NCBI GenBank assembly: GCA_903813345.2
Contig: CAIIXF020000010.1
Span: forward strand, 11,911,181-11,975,180
Reading direction: 5' to 3'
DNA length: 64,000 nucleotides
From: Owenia fusiformis
Lineage: Eukaryota; Annelida; Polychaeta; Sabellida; Oweniidae
Within the stretch, counting starts at the first letter, position 1. The number at the start of each line of letters is the position of its first letter. A model generated the notes under the pieces. That model searched no databases, was not told the origin of the DNA, and saw only the letters and a program-made list of their open reading frames with translations. Of the stretch, positions 44,901 through 57,422 are shown in pieces. A program made the translations under genes and the position numbers.

Positions 44901-47900
44901 TGACACATTCTTGTGGGTTCTCAGTTTAAGTTCATATGTGCATTCAACATACACTATATTCATGTGTTTTTATTGAATTGAATATAGCCAATATATGGGG
45001 CTTCAATAGAGAATAGTCAAAAGGTTGAAAACGTCAAGCTAGAAGATACTGGAAATCATAATATATGATAGCATGTTGGGTAAAAATCATCAGAACTATA
45101 AGCTTTTCACATATTTCCAATTTAGACTCAGATATGGGAAATAATTCCCATTTTTTCAATCTCCAGGAGAAAAACTAAACATGGGTGATTATGTATTTAA
45201 GGCAACTAAGATCAAGCAAACATTATATATACCCATGTAAATGTATACACATAAGAGTATGAAGCACATGAATGTACAATAGGTACAAACACACATACAA
45301 TAAAGTATACAATAAACTAAACATCTACAATAAATTGGCTACTGGGTTATGAAGTGATGGGATCTATGTGTGTGGAAGCTTTAAAAGCGATATGTGATCT
45401 CTGTCTAGTTATAAAGAGGTAAGCAGACTCTTTGAGTCGAGTCCTCCTACCCTCTGTTTGTTTATCAGTTTTCCCATCATCAACTACGGGCTTTGTTGTA
45501 GTTGTAGCTGACATCGTAGATTTTGCTGAAAACCCACCAAAACACAACTGGTTGTACTCTTATTGTTGAGAGGGGGTTCCATGGCAACAAGATAAATCAT
45601 ATGGGTTATACCATCCATGCATGGTTCCCTTCCTTCCTTCAACCATGAAACACATATGACGCAAGGCTTGCCTCAAATCATGCAGAAACTCAAAAAGATT
45701 CAGATTAAGTACCTTTGTTGGCCCCGCAGTAAACACGTGTGATATTGTTTCCTTGACACTAGATTAATAACACTGTCATGTTATACTCTTACATTTAAGT
45801 GTAATATTGTCATTAGAGATGAATTCAAAAATTACAGGTAAAAATACCATTTCCGTTTCTGAAGCTTATAATAGGAGATACTTCATTTCAACAGAGGAAA
45901 AAAGTAAAATACCATTAACTTACTCTGAGTCTGGGGGCTTGGATTACTATCTGTGGTTTCATTTTTTGGTGTGGTAGCCTCTGTGGGAGCTGGTGTGGTT
46001 GTAGTTGTTGTGGTGGTAGTTGTGGTGGTGGTTCGCATTGGAATTGCTTCTCCACATGTTGAATTTTCTGAAAATTAATATATAGGTAATAACTCTATTT
46101 TAAGTAATTAACTTTATCCTCTAAGTGAGGCCTCTCTGTTTTATATGGAATGGAGCAAGTATGTCTCTGAGTTACATTAATAACATAACATAATTAATGA
46201 TGACTTCAAAACTAGTTATATGTGCTGTATTGCTACAAATGTTTAGGACAACAAATTATATTCATCAATAGCCTAGCTTGATTAACACCAATAGGATTAA
46301 TTTCTTGCAACATTCCCTTCTATGGAAATTTCTACATCCACTGTTGTAGTTGTAACCATGGAAATCATGGTAACCATGGTGATGTGATAATCAAAACAAC
46401 AATTAAATTAAATGATACGATTTTGAAATATCTTGTTATATGGGAATGAGTTAGGATATTCAACATACCTGTACTATAACTTGCATCGATTGCAAACTTC
46501 ATGTAAATTCGTTGTTCAGCTTTGAATTCTAAAGTTGCACCAATATCCAAAACAGTCCCTGCAGTCTCTGTGCGATACTTAACATTTGCTGAAGCCATAG
46601 AGACAAAGTCCCATCCGATACTATTGCCCATGATGGCTAAACGGTCCCCTCGTTTTACCAAAGTGCAGTTATGATCAAACACAATCTGGAATGACGTGAA
46701 ATATGTGAGTTTCAAATTCCATAATCAATGCATTTAGCACTTATAGACCTTACAAATGTATATATAACTTTCCAAGGCTGTTTCAAGAACTGATATTTGG
46801 AAGGTTAAAATCCCAAGGGGTTTCATGTGTAGTAAGAATATTGACCAAAATATGTTACTTGAAAAGTTATATTCACAGAGGTATATATACATAAGTTTCT
46901 TCACACTAATTTTTTAAAATCTTCATTTTTGATAAAGAATTTACTTTTTGCACTTTAGAAAATGTTGGAGTTTTATTTTAGTGTAAACATAATGTTACTT
47001 CAAAACGACAAAACAAATCAACTGAGGAAAACATTTTAGATTTTTTCAGTAAGAGTTTAAAAATATTTACATAACCTTTTCACATACGTACATGTTCTAG
47101 TGAGTCTTTGCTTTTAGGTGTAAACTTTCTCTGATCTATTAGTGTGTAGTTTGCTCCATTTGGCCGGAATACCTAAATTGATAGAAAATATTACTAAATT
47201 AAGATGATAAATAAAATAAAATAACATAAACAAACATCTTTTAAACGATGCATACATTGTTTCAAAGCCGGGACTAAGTCAATGGAATTTATATTAACCC
47301 TGAATGGATGGGAACCTCTACATCAAATGCCCCACGCTCAATACCTTTTTCCAGAAGCCTATGATATATTTCATGTCATAGTTATAAAACATCTTATTAC
47401 ATTCACACTGTTTTATTGTTTTCAATATCAGTGTTTATCTACATAATTACTGATCTCACAATTTAACTTACCATAAAGAACACAGGGTCCGTTTTTTTAA
47501 AGTACGCTGTCACAGAGTTCCATATTCCATCTCCAAATTCCCAATCATCAAAGAGAAATACATAATTGTCATCTGTAAGTTCTCTCTCTACAGGGTAAAC
47601 TTCTCTGCCAATAAATATTGTCTCTCCTGTAAAAACAATTTATATGTTACAGTGGCAATGGATACTAGAGAGTGTAGAATGTTGAAAGCAAATATTTTAA
47701 AAATAATACTAATGTTTTTACAATCCAAATTTGTATCTGAGATATCTGATTAAATTTAGATTCCATTGTACTATTGAGGATCCAGAAATTTCCCAAATCA
47801 TTAGAAAATAGGAAAAAATATGACAGTGAAGAATATAAAATTGTGAAATCTTTGGGAAACTTAAAACCTCAACTTATCTCTATACTTCCTTAAAAGTACA

Positions 47901-48093
47901 TTTGTACATGTGAAATTGTATCTATAACAACAGTGTCTTCTTTCAGAATGAATCATAGAAGAGATCAATTAACTGCAATATTAAATCAGACACTTCACTG
48001 ATTAATGATTACAAAATCAACTTACCAAAAACTGCTCCAATACTAGCCAGTAACAGAACTGCAGCATGCACGTTTGATGGAGCCATTTTTACT
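41512..48093 (-). CDS. Unrecognised single-pass membrane protein with alternative TM/tail exons
   Basis: Exons (minus, in order): 48026-48086 (ATG at 48086; acceptor leaves it at 48093), 47472-47626, 47092-47172, 46469-46685, 45924-46067, optional 45451-45525, then either 43631-43914 or 41512-41936. All phases agree. Products are 360 residues (distal end) or 313 (proximal end), plus 25 with the optional exon. Residues 1-21 are a signal peptide (VHAAVLLLASIGAVFG). About 150 ectodomain residues follow, with DDWEFGDGIWNSVTAYFKKT and VKRGDRLAIMGNSIGWDFVS. They carry two Cys and four N-glycosylation motifs (NYT, NCT, NST, NET). Then come a run of 13 Thr in a mucin-like stalk, a TM helix and a cytoplasmic tail. 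I do not recognise the family; a surface receptor or adhesion role is inference. Confidence 0.88.
42060..42140. mobile_element. Fragment of the CAGGCCCGTAGCC element
   Basis: Interior sequence (GGGGGTGCATGTTTGACAA, GGCCCAAAATCACTTG) resembles the element's G-run and TTTGACAATTTTGGCCC region, without ends. A decayed relic in the intron before the distal last exon. Confidence 0.45.
42481..43198. mobile_element. ~718 bp fold-back element
   Basis: AAAGGAGTGGTATCGATATG at the left is the reverse complement of the right end at 43179-43198. Imperfect pairing continues inward for about 300 bp on each side (TTTCTCTTAAACCA, ATGTTTAGGTCTCTCAATAT, GATTTTAAAAAGTAT), so the two arms meet near 42820. No coding capacity. 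It lies between the two alternative last exons. Confidence 0.88.
43631..43914 (-). CDS. Proximal alternative last exon (TM helix and tail B)
   Basis: Acceptor TTTTTTCCAG, same phase as the distal exon. It reads SWLAESGW, then ILILVGVLAIVLTLLIVGSV, then WAIHPSCRKPKP, clearly homologous to the distal exon's helix (shared LAIVLTL, WA, P, C). The tail is shorter and different (LNYYNDVVTHDTPEEHFYPM), ending LHRY. YYN also fits a YxN site. Stop TAG at 43631. Using it requires its own poly(A) site upstream of the distal exon, which I could not place. Confidence 0.87.
43915..45450 (-). other. Intron before alternative last exons
   Basis: It holds an AAAT microsatellite at 44700-44733. No third transmembrane exon was found. 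Confidence 0.5.
45451..45525 (-). CDS. Optional 75 nt stalk exon (Thr/Lys/Asp-rich)
   Basis: Acceptor GGGTTTTCAG, donor GTAGGA. Phase 1 on both sides, length divisible by three, no stop. It reads KSTMSATTTTKPVVDDGKTD then KQTE, which extends the Thr-rich stalk. Frame works with or without it, so it may be a cassette exon. The donor is weaker than those of neighbouring exons. Confidence 0.65.
45924..46067 (-). CDS. Thr-rich stalk exon of membrane-protein gene
   Basis: It reads NSTCGEAIPMR, then 13 Thr in a row from mixed ACC/ACA/ACT codons, then PAPTEATTPKNETTDSNPSP. A mucin-like, probably O-glycosylated spacer. The near-repeat DNA could vary in length between individuals. Confidence 0.87.
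46469..46685 (-). CDS. Ectodomain exon 4 of membrane-protein gene
   Basis: It reads IVFDHNCTLVKRGDRLAIMG, then NSIGWDFVSMASANVKYRTE and FKAEQRIYMKFAIDASYSTG. Alternating hydrophobic residues suggest beta strands. Phase 0 in, one base out, donor GTATGT. Confidence 0.88.
47092..47172 (-). CDS. Ectodomain exon 3 of membrane-protein gene
   Basis: 27 codons, phase 0 both sides, reading VFRPNGANYTLIDQRKFTPK then SKDSLEH. A GTACGT donor must be used; the GTATGT four bases further would cause a stop in the next exon. Confidence 0.85.
47472..47626 (-). CDS. Ectodomain exon 2 of membrane-protein gene
   Basis: It reads ETIFIGREVYPVERELTDDN, then YVFLFDDWEFGDGIWNSVTA and YFKKTDPVFFM. Acceptor TTTTTACAG, donor GTAAGT. 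Confidence 0.88.
48026..48093 (-). CDS. Signal-peptide exon of membrane-protein gene
   Basis: ATG at 48086, seven bases after a TTTGCAG acceptor, in a GTAAAAATGG context. It encodes a signal peptide with a hydrophobic AAVLLLASIGAVFG core. The acceptor implies at least one upstream non-coding exon, not located. Confidence 0.87.
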
Positions 48094-49264
48094 CTGCAAA
48101 TACAAAAATATCCTTTTAAACAATGTGAACCGCAAACAATTTGTCTTGAGAATCTACTGAAACAAAAGATCATAAAATCTGTCCCATGACCTGTTGAAAA
48201 TCCACTGTCTCAGTGAAACAAGACTGATGGACTTTTTGATTATTTCTGAAAGAAAAACAATGTATAAGGTCATATACTAATAATTACTGCAGACAATATG
48301 TTGACGGAGAGCTTTGTACTTTGAGTTCTGTTTTCCCACCTCCCAGTCCAAGGATAGAGTGAATGAATCATATCTGTAAGTGTATCATATACAAGAAAAC
48401 CACCCTATTTTAATCGATTGTCTCTAATGAAGGAAGGTTTAACCTAATCTTGTTACATCAGCATCAGTCTAATATACATCCATTAATAAAATATTGTATA
48501 AAAGGGTCACAAATCCATGAAATGAAATCAAAACTAATCTGTAATAAGACTTAAGATGCTTTAATATATAATCTAAAATCCATCTTTACAACAAACAAAT
48601 TCCAAAACTTTGAATCAATTCTTATATACAAGTTATCAAAGAAACAATATTTAATATTTCCAATACAATATGTTTCCATGGTGAACTTAAGGTTATATTA
48701 GTTATTCTCTTTCAGCATACAGCTGTGGTATGGCACTGTACACATCCGTTATTTATAGAAAAAATATTGCAATAATAACTCACAAATATTTTTATATACA
48801 TATATGGACATTTTCTACATCTGATATCGATGTTGTTAGTTTTGAACGAAAATTTCAGATTCACTACCTTAATTCTTATAAATTACTACACATGAATATG
48901 ATTTTATTCTAGGGAATGGTTTCACTTATATTTCCCCATTAAAAGGTCATTTCTGTTATATGATAAACATGTCATTAATTGTATCTGTATCAATCTACCA
49001 AGATTCAACCTAAATTTTACACATACTGCATCATTTGGTTACATTAGTTCAATACAAAGCTTCATAAATAATTGATAGTTGTTCCCTTTCATTCAATATT
49101 AATAAATGAAATTATGAAACACAACAACATTGAGATCAATGATGTTTAGGATCATGTATAACTGAGGCTTGTTGAAAGAATCGATTCCTTTTAACAGACA
49201 GTACACGATGACCTTTAATCTTGAAATGGAACTTAATATGAAATGTTTTGCAATCAAATACATG

Positions 49265-49570
49265 CTTTTTGGTTTTTAACAATAAGTACCTTTTGGTTTT
49301 TAACAATAAGTTCCTTTCAGTTTTTAATAATAAGTGCCTTTCGATCTTTTACAATTGGTGCCTTTTGGTCTTTAACAATAAGTCCCTTCTGGTCTCTGAC
49401 AGTAAGTGCCTTTTGGTTTTAAACAATAAGTGCCTTTCGGTTTTTAACAATGAGTGCCTTTTGGTCTTTAACAATTGGTGCCTTCAGTTTTTAACAATAA
49501 GTGCCTTTTGATCTTTAACAATTGGTGCCTTTTGGTTTTTAGCAATGAGTACCTTTTGGTGTTAAACAAC
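49265..49570. repeat. 24 bp minisatellite, ~13 copies
   Basis: Unit CTTTTGGTTTTTAACAATAA then GTGC, period 24, a multiple of three, hence an 87-residue artefactual frame. Copies carry frequent transitions. Confidence 0.9.
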
Positions 49571-52500
49571 TATGTTCAGATCTAATTGTCCTTTTATTGT
49601 TATATAACCCAGTTATTTCTCAGATATACTTATATTTTCGACCACACCTACCTTGAATCAATTCAAAACTACGCCTAAATGTTAATCCTACTTAGAAGTG
49701 TAGCATACATGCAAGCATGATATACATAAAAGTTTTTTAAAGGTAGCATAATTTTATTTACTGACATTGCTTACAATCTTAACAAGTTTACGAAAATAGA
49801 TCCATATAAAATAACATTATGAATAACTCAAGCTATGAATTTTGTTGACTATAAAGAGTCAAAGCCACTCTTTTTCATAAATTGTGTAGAAGTGCGTAGA
49901 CATTCATTGATTTACCTCATTATATTATGATGTTGTCAACGTAACTAATGTGTCACGATCTCAGAGAACTAAGAAATAAATACGGCACTGTGTCTGACAT
50001 GAATAACGTTTAATAAGTGTTGGCGAGAAACTTTTCAAAATTAAATATATAGTTAGGAACCTGTTGAATGTACATTTTTATGAAACATGCCACTACAAAC
50101 TTTTAGTAATATTTTAAGTGAGAGTGTTTGAACAGTGTTTAAAAGACTCAATGAACTTAAAAATTGCAGACAGACTTAATGTAAACCTGAGGTAACATTC
50201 TTTATCAACTGGTCAAAGAATAAAACAAAATGTTAAACTGAAGTCAAATAAAAAAAAGAAAAAAAAAGAACATGCAGTGATATCAGCTTTCATATTCCCT
50301 AAAATATCAGATGTAACAAAAAATTGAAATAAAATCCGAAATTGAATTGTGCTCTGTATGTATTATTATCATTTAAAAAATTTTAAAACAACAAACAGAA
50401 CATTGCAGAACGAGTGCCTCCGATAAAATAAAAAGTATAACTCCAAGAGATATACACAATAATGCTTGTATTGTATGTATTGCTAATATGTGAATGAATG
50501 TCATCATTAAAAATATTCTTAATAATGTACATAATAAAAAATCACCCCTATAATAATAATAATAGATTATCACCCGAGCAAGTAATAAAGTCAGAATCAA
50601 TATTATGGAATATATAAAACAGTTATTTAAATAAATGATACAAGTGGTCAACTTACAGTTCATGTACATAAATATTTGATGCCAAGATAGTGGGGAGACA
50701 GACGCCAAATGTGATGCAGAAAAACAAGTAATCTTAAAACCCCAAAGTTTACTTAGTTTTACACTCTCCCCTTGATATGATTGGCATGAATAAATATTTC
50801 ATAATTTGTGAACACACATACATAAAGAATATGAAGCTAACCTTGTACTTATTGTAACTTGTCTATTTTCTATTACGATTTGATTATAAATGAAGTCACT
50901 TGATTTATCTTTTTATACCTCTCCCCACCTTATACATTCTTTATAATGAATAATGTATCTGAGTCAGGATTTGTCACATGATGGATTTTGGTTGAGATCT
51001 CTGTGGGAGCAAATATGTCTACATCGCCATGCCATATTTATAAAGTCTTAACTTTGTGGTTTTACGGTACAGATACTTTCTTTAGAGATTTCTTTTTTTA
51101 ATGAGAAATATGTCAAACTTTTATACCAAAACAGAAAAAGGATCCTTAAAGGACATTTCACGATAATACTGTTCTAAAAACAACATTTCTCTTTGTAAAA
51201 AATCTTTGGTAATCAAATATTTCACCTCTGTGTCAAAGCAAGTCAACATAACCAAGATCTATTTCAAGATTTTAAAAACACAATTTAGTTGAAATATGAT
51301 CGTATATTGACTGATGCATTGATTAACTGAATCTGAAAGTTCAAATAACCAAGACAATATGCACCATAAAAATGATGATTTTATCTCTAAAAAGGTTAGA
51401 CATCAGTCCAATGCGCATTAATCATACACTTGTTGAGGAAACTAATAACTAGGGACATTCACGAGTCCATATACTTTTACTTTTTTCTTAAAGTCATTTT
51501 GCCCATTTATAAACAATTTTTACCTTCGGGTCTTAAAAAACTGAAATTAGATATAACAATCTGCCATGTCAAAAACACATTCCCTGAGATTGGTATTTTT
51601 TATGATTGTATGAGGGTGATCTATGAGCCGATTTGACTTTGTGAATATTTTTAGAATCGCCAAAAGGTAACGTTTCAAGTGATAACATTATTGAGTTCTA
51701 AGAATTAATTTACTTTAATTTGTTTTGAATATATGGACTATTGCCAAAATGGACCTCCTTTTATCTTGGAATTTCAAGGTATGAAGTTATCACTGAAAAT
51801 TAAACTGATATGTGATAATATTCATAATATTATATTATTACCACCTTGCCGGTCCAGTTCTAGGGGTTTTAGTGGCCCTTTGGCCCTCGGTCCAATATTT
51901 CACTATATTGCATGCCCTTCAAAATGACGTTATTGTACTATTAATATGCTTTAACTATACACAGGGAATAAACATCAGAAATGGCTCTACCCATTCTAAT
52001 ACTCATCACATCTTTCTGTCTTCAACCAGAAATATGCATACTAGTGTGAAGCTATTAGAAGGCCATGATTTCTCATGATGGGCTATACCTGTTAAATCTT
52101 TTAAATGTCCCTTGTATAATTATATTATTAAGGATTAAGTTGAATTGAAAGTATCTCCTCCCTATAGCTAATAATATGTAATCCAATCATATTCATTCAG
52201 AACTCACCCTCAATATCACTGTCACAGCTTTTGATCCAAACACATATGTATTTGTCAGAAGATGTTAATGCAGTCCGAATATACAGTATAATCAACTTGC
52301 TCAAATGAACATCTACCTTAATGGGGGTTATTTTAAGATCCTTACCCTTATCTACTTATGAACCAGGATCACTATATACATCAATAATATTTAAAATAGA
52401 ACAACAATTGTTGCATGATGGATAAAGATACTTCCCATTGAGTGAAAGGACATTTGCCAAAAAGATTGTATCACTAAAATGATCATGGTGTTATGCAAAG

Positions 52501-53160
52501 AATGACAATGACATTCGAGCTAATTATGTACCAATGAAGCCAAAGCAATAGAGCTCGCCAAGAAAACATGTCCATAACATTCAGCAAAACACATTCAAAT
52601 ACAATGTATGTTGAGTCTTTATTTCTTGATCTGGATCTCCCACAAGGTCACATGGGGGTCACAAGGTCATGCAACACTACTGATAAAAGCATTCTGATTT
52701 AGTCATTTAGTCATCAACATGCAAGTGCCACACCCAAGATACAGATACCCTGTTTGATGCTATGACACCCTGTGTAACATGATAATGATGTCCAGAAACC
52801 ACATGAAACCATTAAGCATAACATTCCAAATGTAATCATAAGTGTCACCATATACCCTTGGCAAGGTCTTGGTGATCAATTTCATCCACACTCTTTATAT
52901 AACTAAAAAATCTCTTGAACACCTCAGCCATTCTGAGTCTGTCATTCCTACAAGAAGATTTCAAGTCCATCTGAACATATAAGGTGAAGCGAACATTATG
53001 CAAAGCTATCTGAATGCATACTTGTTTACTAATTTGATTTTCACACCTTGGAAATCCAAGATGATCTGTATGGTTGAATGCCACACTGTAGTAACTGCTC
53101 CTAGTAAGAGGGGAGTGTACTTAGTTAAGTGAACTCAGGGTAAAGCTTCATATATTGAAG

Positions 53161-53276
53161 TGGTTGTGAGAGGGTTTATGGTGAAGTGGTTGGGAGAAGG
53201 ATTATGGTGAAGTGATTGGGTTTATGGTGAAGTGGTTGGGAAAAGGTTTATGGTGAAGTGATTGGGTTTATGGTGA
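53161..53276. repeat. Short GGTTTATGGTGAAGTG repeat, ~5 copies
   Basis: GTTTATGGTGAAGTGATTGG and GTGGTTGGGA(G/A)AAGG versions alternate, about 20-27 bp apart. Confidence 0.8.
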
Positions 53277-53332
53277 CATAAAAATGAGCTAAAAACAACA
53301 GAATCTGTTTTCAATCAAAACTCCTACCACAT

Positions 53333-53537
53333 CAGGCCAGTAGCCAGGGGGGGTTCGCAGGGTTCGGGCGAACCCCCCCCTGGCCAAAAATTCTTTCAAA
53401 ATCATGCAGTTTTTCACCATTTTGAGCACTTTTCAAGTGATTTTAGCCATATTTGAGCCAAAATTGCCAAATGTGAACCCCCCCTGGAAATTTTTGAAAA
53501 CTGAACCCCCCCTTGGCAAATCCTGGCTACGGGCCTG
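53333..53537 (-). mobile_element. CAGGCCCGTAGCC TIR element, reverse copy with 5 bp duplication
   Basis: It runs opposite to the 18.6 and 31.7 kb copies: CAGGCCAGTAGCCAGG at left, TCCTGGCTACGGGCCTG at right. CACAT flanks both ends (53328-53332 and 53538-53542). Confidence 0.92.
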
Positions 53538-56500
53538 CACATGGAGAGGATCTGACAACAAAATAATGAGGAATCTGAAGACTCAATTCAACAAACTGAA
53601 AAACTATTAAAGCCATGAGGTTGGGAGTGACACAAATTGAAAACTGTTATTTTCAAAGTGTTGATGACACAACTGAGCATAAAGAAGGTAAAATAAATTT
53701 CCGTGAGTTTCCATAATTTAATCTGGAAAGCTTAATTTTCCCAATAGCCATTGTTAGTCAACATCTGACAATAGAAATGAATCCATTTACGCAATTAACC
53801 ATTGCCATGGTAGCAATTACTAGATTAAAACATTTGTTTGGATTAATGTGACGTTCATGTCCAGAGTCAGTAGATGTATTGTAACATTCACGTCCACAGT
53901 TTGTCGATGCCTCCAATTGTTGTATCGCCCTGTATTGAGTCATTGAGGAATCGGCTAATAGCAATGAACATATTGAATTATTTATTACCTGGATAATAAT
54001 GTTGATTATTGTTCAGTGTAAACTAGGGTAATCCATGCAATAATCTGAAATATATGGGATGAATTAGTGTAAAATGAAACATGTTGCATAAGGAGTAGAT
54101 GAAGGTAGATATTTGTTAAAGGTTCTGATTTGTATGTGCGTTATAATGCATGATGCTGCTAGAGTACTTGAATACCCTGAGTGTCCAAGTACTAGAGTGG
54201 ATGACAATTTCTTTTAAAAAGGCAAGAGCAAATTAATTAAAGGGTAATAGGCTACAGTACATTTACTTGGAATGACCTACTTGTTTAATCAGATTTGAAA
54301 ACTTCCCCAAGAATATAATTTAAGAGAAAGTACTTGGATCCAACAACAAACTTTGTCCCACAACACAATATCCCTAATAAAAAGCATTTTGGGCTTACAA
54401 ACCTTCTTTGTGATCTGAGCCTCACCCAAAAAATCTTTGAATACTCTTCAAAGGCATTGAGGGCATTTAACAGAGCAATCTACATTACCTTCTTAAAAAG
54501 CCATTCATAAAATTATGAACATAAACAAAGGAATCAAACCACAAAAAATCCTCACTACCCAAGAATAACATGCAATCCTGTCTATTAACCCGTAAAATTA
54601 ACACATTGCATTTAAATATTTAAAATATTTAAAATGTCCAGTACATCCATGTATAGATTGGGATCTATGAGTTAAACATAGACCTAATGACAGACATGCT
54701 AAATTGGTTCAGTTGATCAAGCATTTGTTCATGCAGCTTGAAAATAGCAAAGGGTGTTGACAATATAATTTACAGTATCCGGAGATGAGTTAAAGCAAAA
54801 ACTGATCAGATAGAGGCAGAATCCCTTCACTATAGAATAAACAAAAAAACTCACAATAGGTTTTCTTCCTTTAGAAGGGGATACTGAATGGATGTGACTA
54901 GTGTACCATCAAATAACTTGAACAAACCAAAAAAACAAAGAAACTTTACTTTGGATGAAGGAAACTTACTCTTAATATGAACATCCAAAACATTAACTGC
55001 CTATTAATGGATAGTGTAAATATCAATGTTTCATCCTCAAGGAAACCTATAAAATGAAGGATCTGACCTCCCTGCCCATCTTTGTTAGAAATTATCAAAC
55101 ATTGGAATTACATTATATCAAATGATTTTCTTTAACAAAACCCTGTCCCTTATAAAAGTATTTTCATGAAAAAAGCACAATGCCTTTTTACCTTAAAACC
55201 TTCCTAAACTAAAAACACTGAAAAAATAAAAACATTTTTCTTGATTATCACGTTTACCTTGACTATATGTGTTGAGGCAATAGGTTGTGTCAGGTTGTAA
55301 CCTCATATGTACTCATTCCAAATAAATGCACAGCTCACATCACCATATAGAGAAAAGTTGCCTTATACTTATGTCAATGGACTGAATGATCCAGAAATAA
55401 CCTATATTAAACCTGACTAGAGATCCAAAGGTGTATTAATTATTGTTAAATCTCATGCTATAGTTGTTCACTTCAGTCGTCCAGGCTTTATTGATCTTAA
55501 GATCCATATGGCCAGGTTTATAGGTTTTTCAATAATATCTAAACTATCTGTTTCAGCATGTACAGATGAAATCAATTGGAGATTACAATGGAGAGGAGTA
55601 ACATACTGCATTACATATTACATAACACAACATATCTAGAGGATATATTGTTCATTTGAAACTCAAATCAAAATTGTTTTGCATGCATATCATTAGTAAT
55701 TTATTCATTTAAATGTGGTAACATGTCCTTCATTCTCATAAGGGATGGTAGGCGAAATTATAACCCTCAGCAACAAAGGCATCTCTTTCAACCACCCCCC
55801 TCCCATCTGCCATGATTCATCATATATGAAAATTCATTTTGATTCATTGGGTGGTAAGACAAATTGAAAACGACTATAGAATTCAAATGTAAGGGAAATA
55901 ACCTATTGTTCTTCGATTGGATTAAATAGTAATATAAGACAGAGAAAATTCAACACTTCGTAATACATTTATTGATTGTGTTAATGAGTTAAAATCATTC
56001 TAGGGCTCTTTAAGTATACCTTGATTGTGTACATGGAAAACTGGCTATTATTCTATTCCATTTAAATGGCATACATGCCAAAATCACCTGGTCAGTAATA
56101 AATTAAGTTTTGCTGTATCCCATTGAAAGAGCAGAAATGAAAATGTCAAATGGGCTAATGACCAGTGGCCACTAATATTAAATATGACTGTTTCATTTCA
56201 TTTGCTTCTTTTGTTTAAAAAATTCCACTTTCAAATAATTCACAGATCTTCTATTGGTAAATATGGAATGGAGACTGTTAATATATTTGATAAATGTTCA
56301 CCATCCTCAGTCCATCATCTGTTTCAATGAATAGCAGCAGTTTTATCAAAGAAATTTCGCAAGCGTCACACCAAAGAAGATGTTCAAAAGGTGAATAATA
56401 TGGGGTCACCTGTCTCTATGGGGAGTGTCTCACATTGATTCAAGTTTGATCTATTTCAAAACAATTAAAAACAGTCATGCATTTTTGAAATCTTTACACC

Positions 56501-57422
56501 CCGTTTCCTTATTAATTGATAGGTGTGAAACATGCTTCCTAATTACTGAAATCGGAACATAAAATTCCTAGTTGAAATGAGTCACTACTGTAGATTGCAA
56601 ATGTTTAAATATTTCTTAGAATTTAATTAATTTCAGCCCAGGTGATTTAAACCCATGAAGTATTCATGGTTGTTAATAGCAACAAACTGGCTTAATTATT
56701 CTATGAATGGATGTATGTATATCCCTTGTATTTCCCACATATTGAGAAATCAATTTAATCAGACTTTAAATATTGCATCTACTATGTATTTCATTAATCC
56801 TATGTACTGTACAGCATGAGAACTGAGATGTATTTACTTATACATAGTACTATTAAATTAACATCAACTGTGCTCTTTAACATTTACTGAATGCTCTCTG
56901 TTTAAATGAGAATGAATTATGTGTATGAAAATTCTAATGTAAAACCTAGATAATGTTTAACCTTATACAAGGTATCACGTGTAAAATGTCACTACCTGCC
57001 AATTGTTACAGACACCAAACACCAACCACATAATGTCAAACACCAACCATTGAATACCACCCAAAAAGGACGACAACAATATGACACCACTTTTGGATGG
57101 TGACATGACAGTGAAAGATAAAACTAAAACAACCTATTGAGGTATAAACAGGGGAGTGGTCATCGAGAATCATCAAAATGATTGAAAGCAAATATTTTGT
57201 TTAAATATTTTTGACAAGCCATTCTGTAAACACACATGACTATTGTAACCTTATTTGACTAGGGACTTAAAGTTCTTGAGGCATGAATTACAGCACATCT
57301 CTTTATGTTGACATTCAAGGGCTTTATATGACATTTACACAGTGATGTATTTACAAAATATATCTTATGATTATGTATGAACTTAACTGATCTAGAACTA
57401 CAAGTAAAGTGTTTAGTCTTTC
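53538..57422. other. Intergenic, no feature seen
   Basis: About 3.9 kb, AT-rich, with no coding exon, RNA gene or repeat array that I can support. Confidence 0.5.

Larger units (their letters stand above)
48094..53332. other. Upstream/intergenic region, no gene seen
   Basis: It should contain the 5' non-coding exon(s) and promoter of the membrane-protein gene, but I cannot place them. Apart from the 24 bp array at 49265 and a short repeat at 53161 I see nothing coding. Confidence 0.5.

Noticed and set aside
49248-49511. 87-residue frame rich in VFNNK
   Set aside because: 24 bp minisatellite by-product.
52845-53084. 79-residue minus-strand frame with normal-looking composition
   Set aside because: No family recognised and no supporting splice sites; cannot be told from chance.
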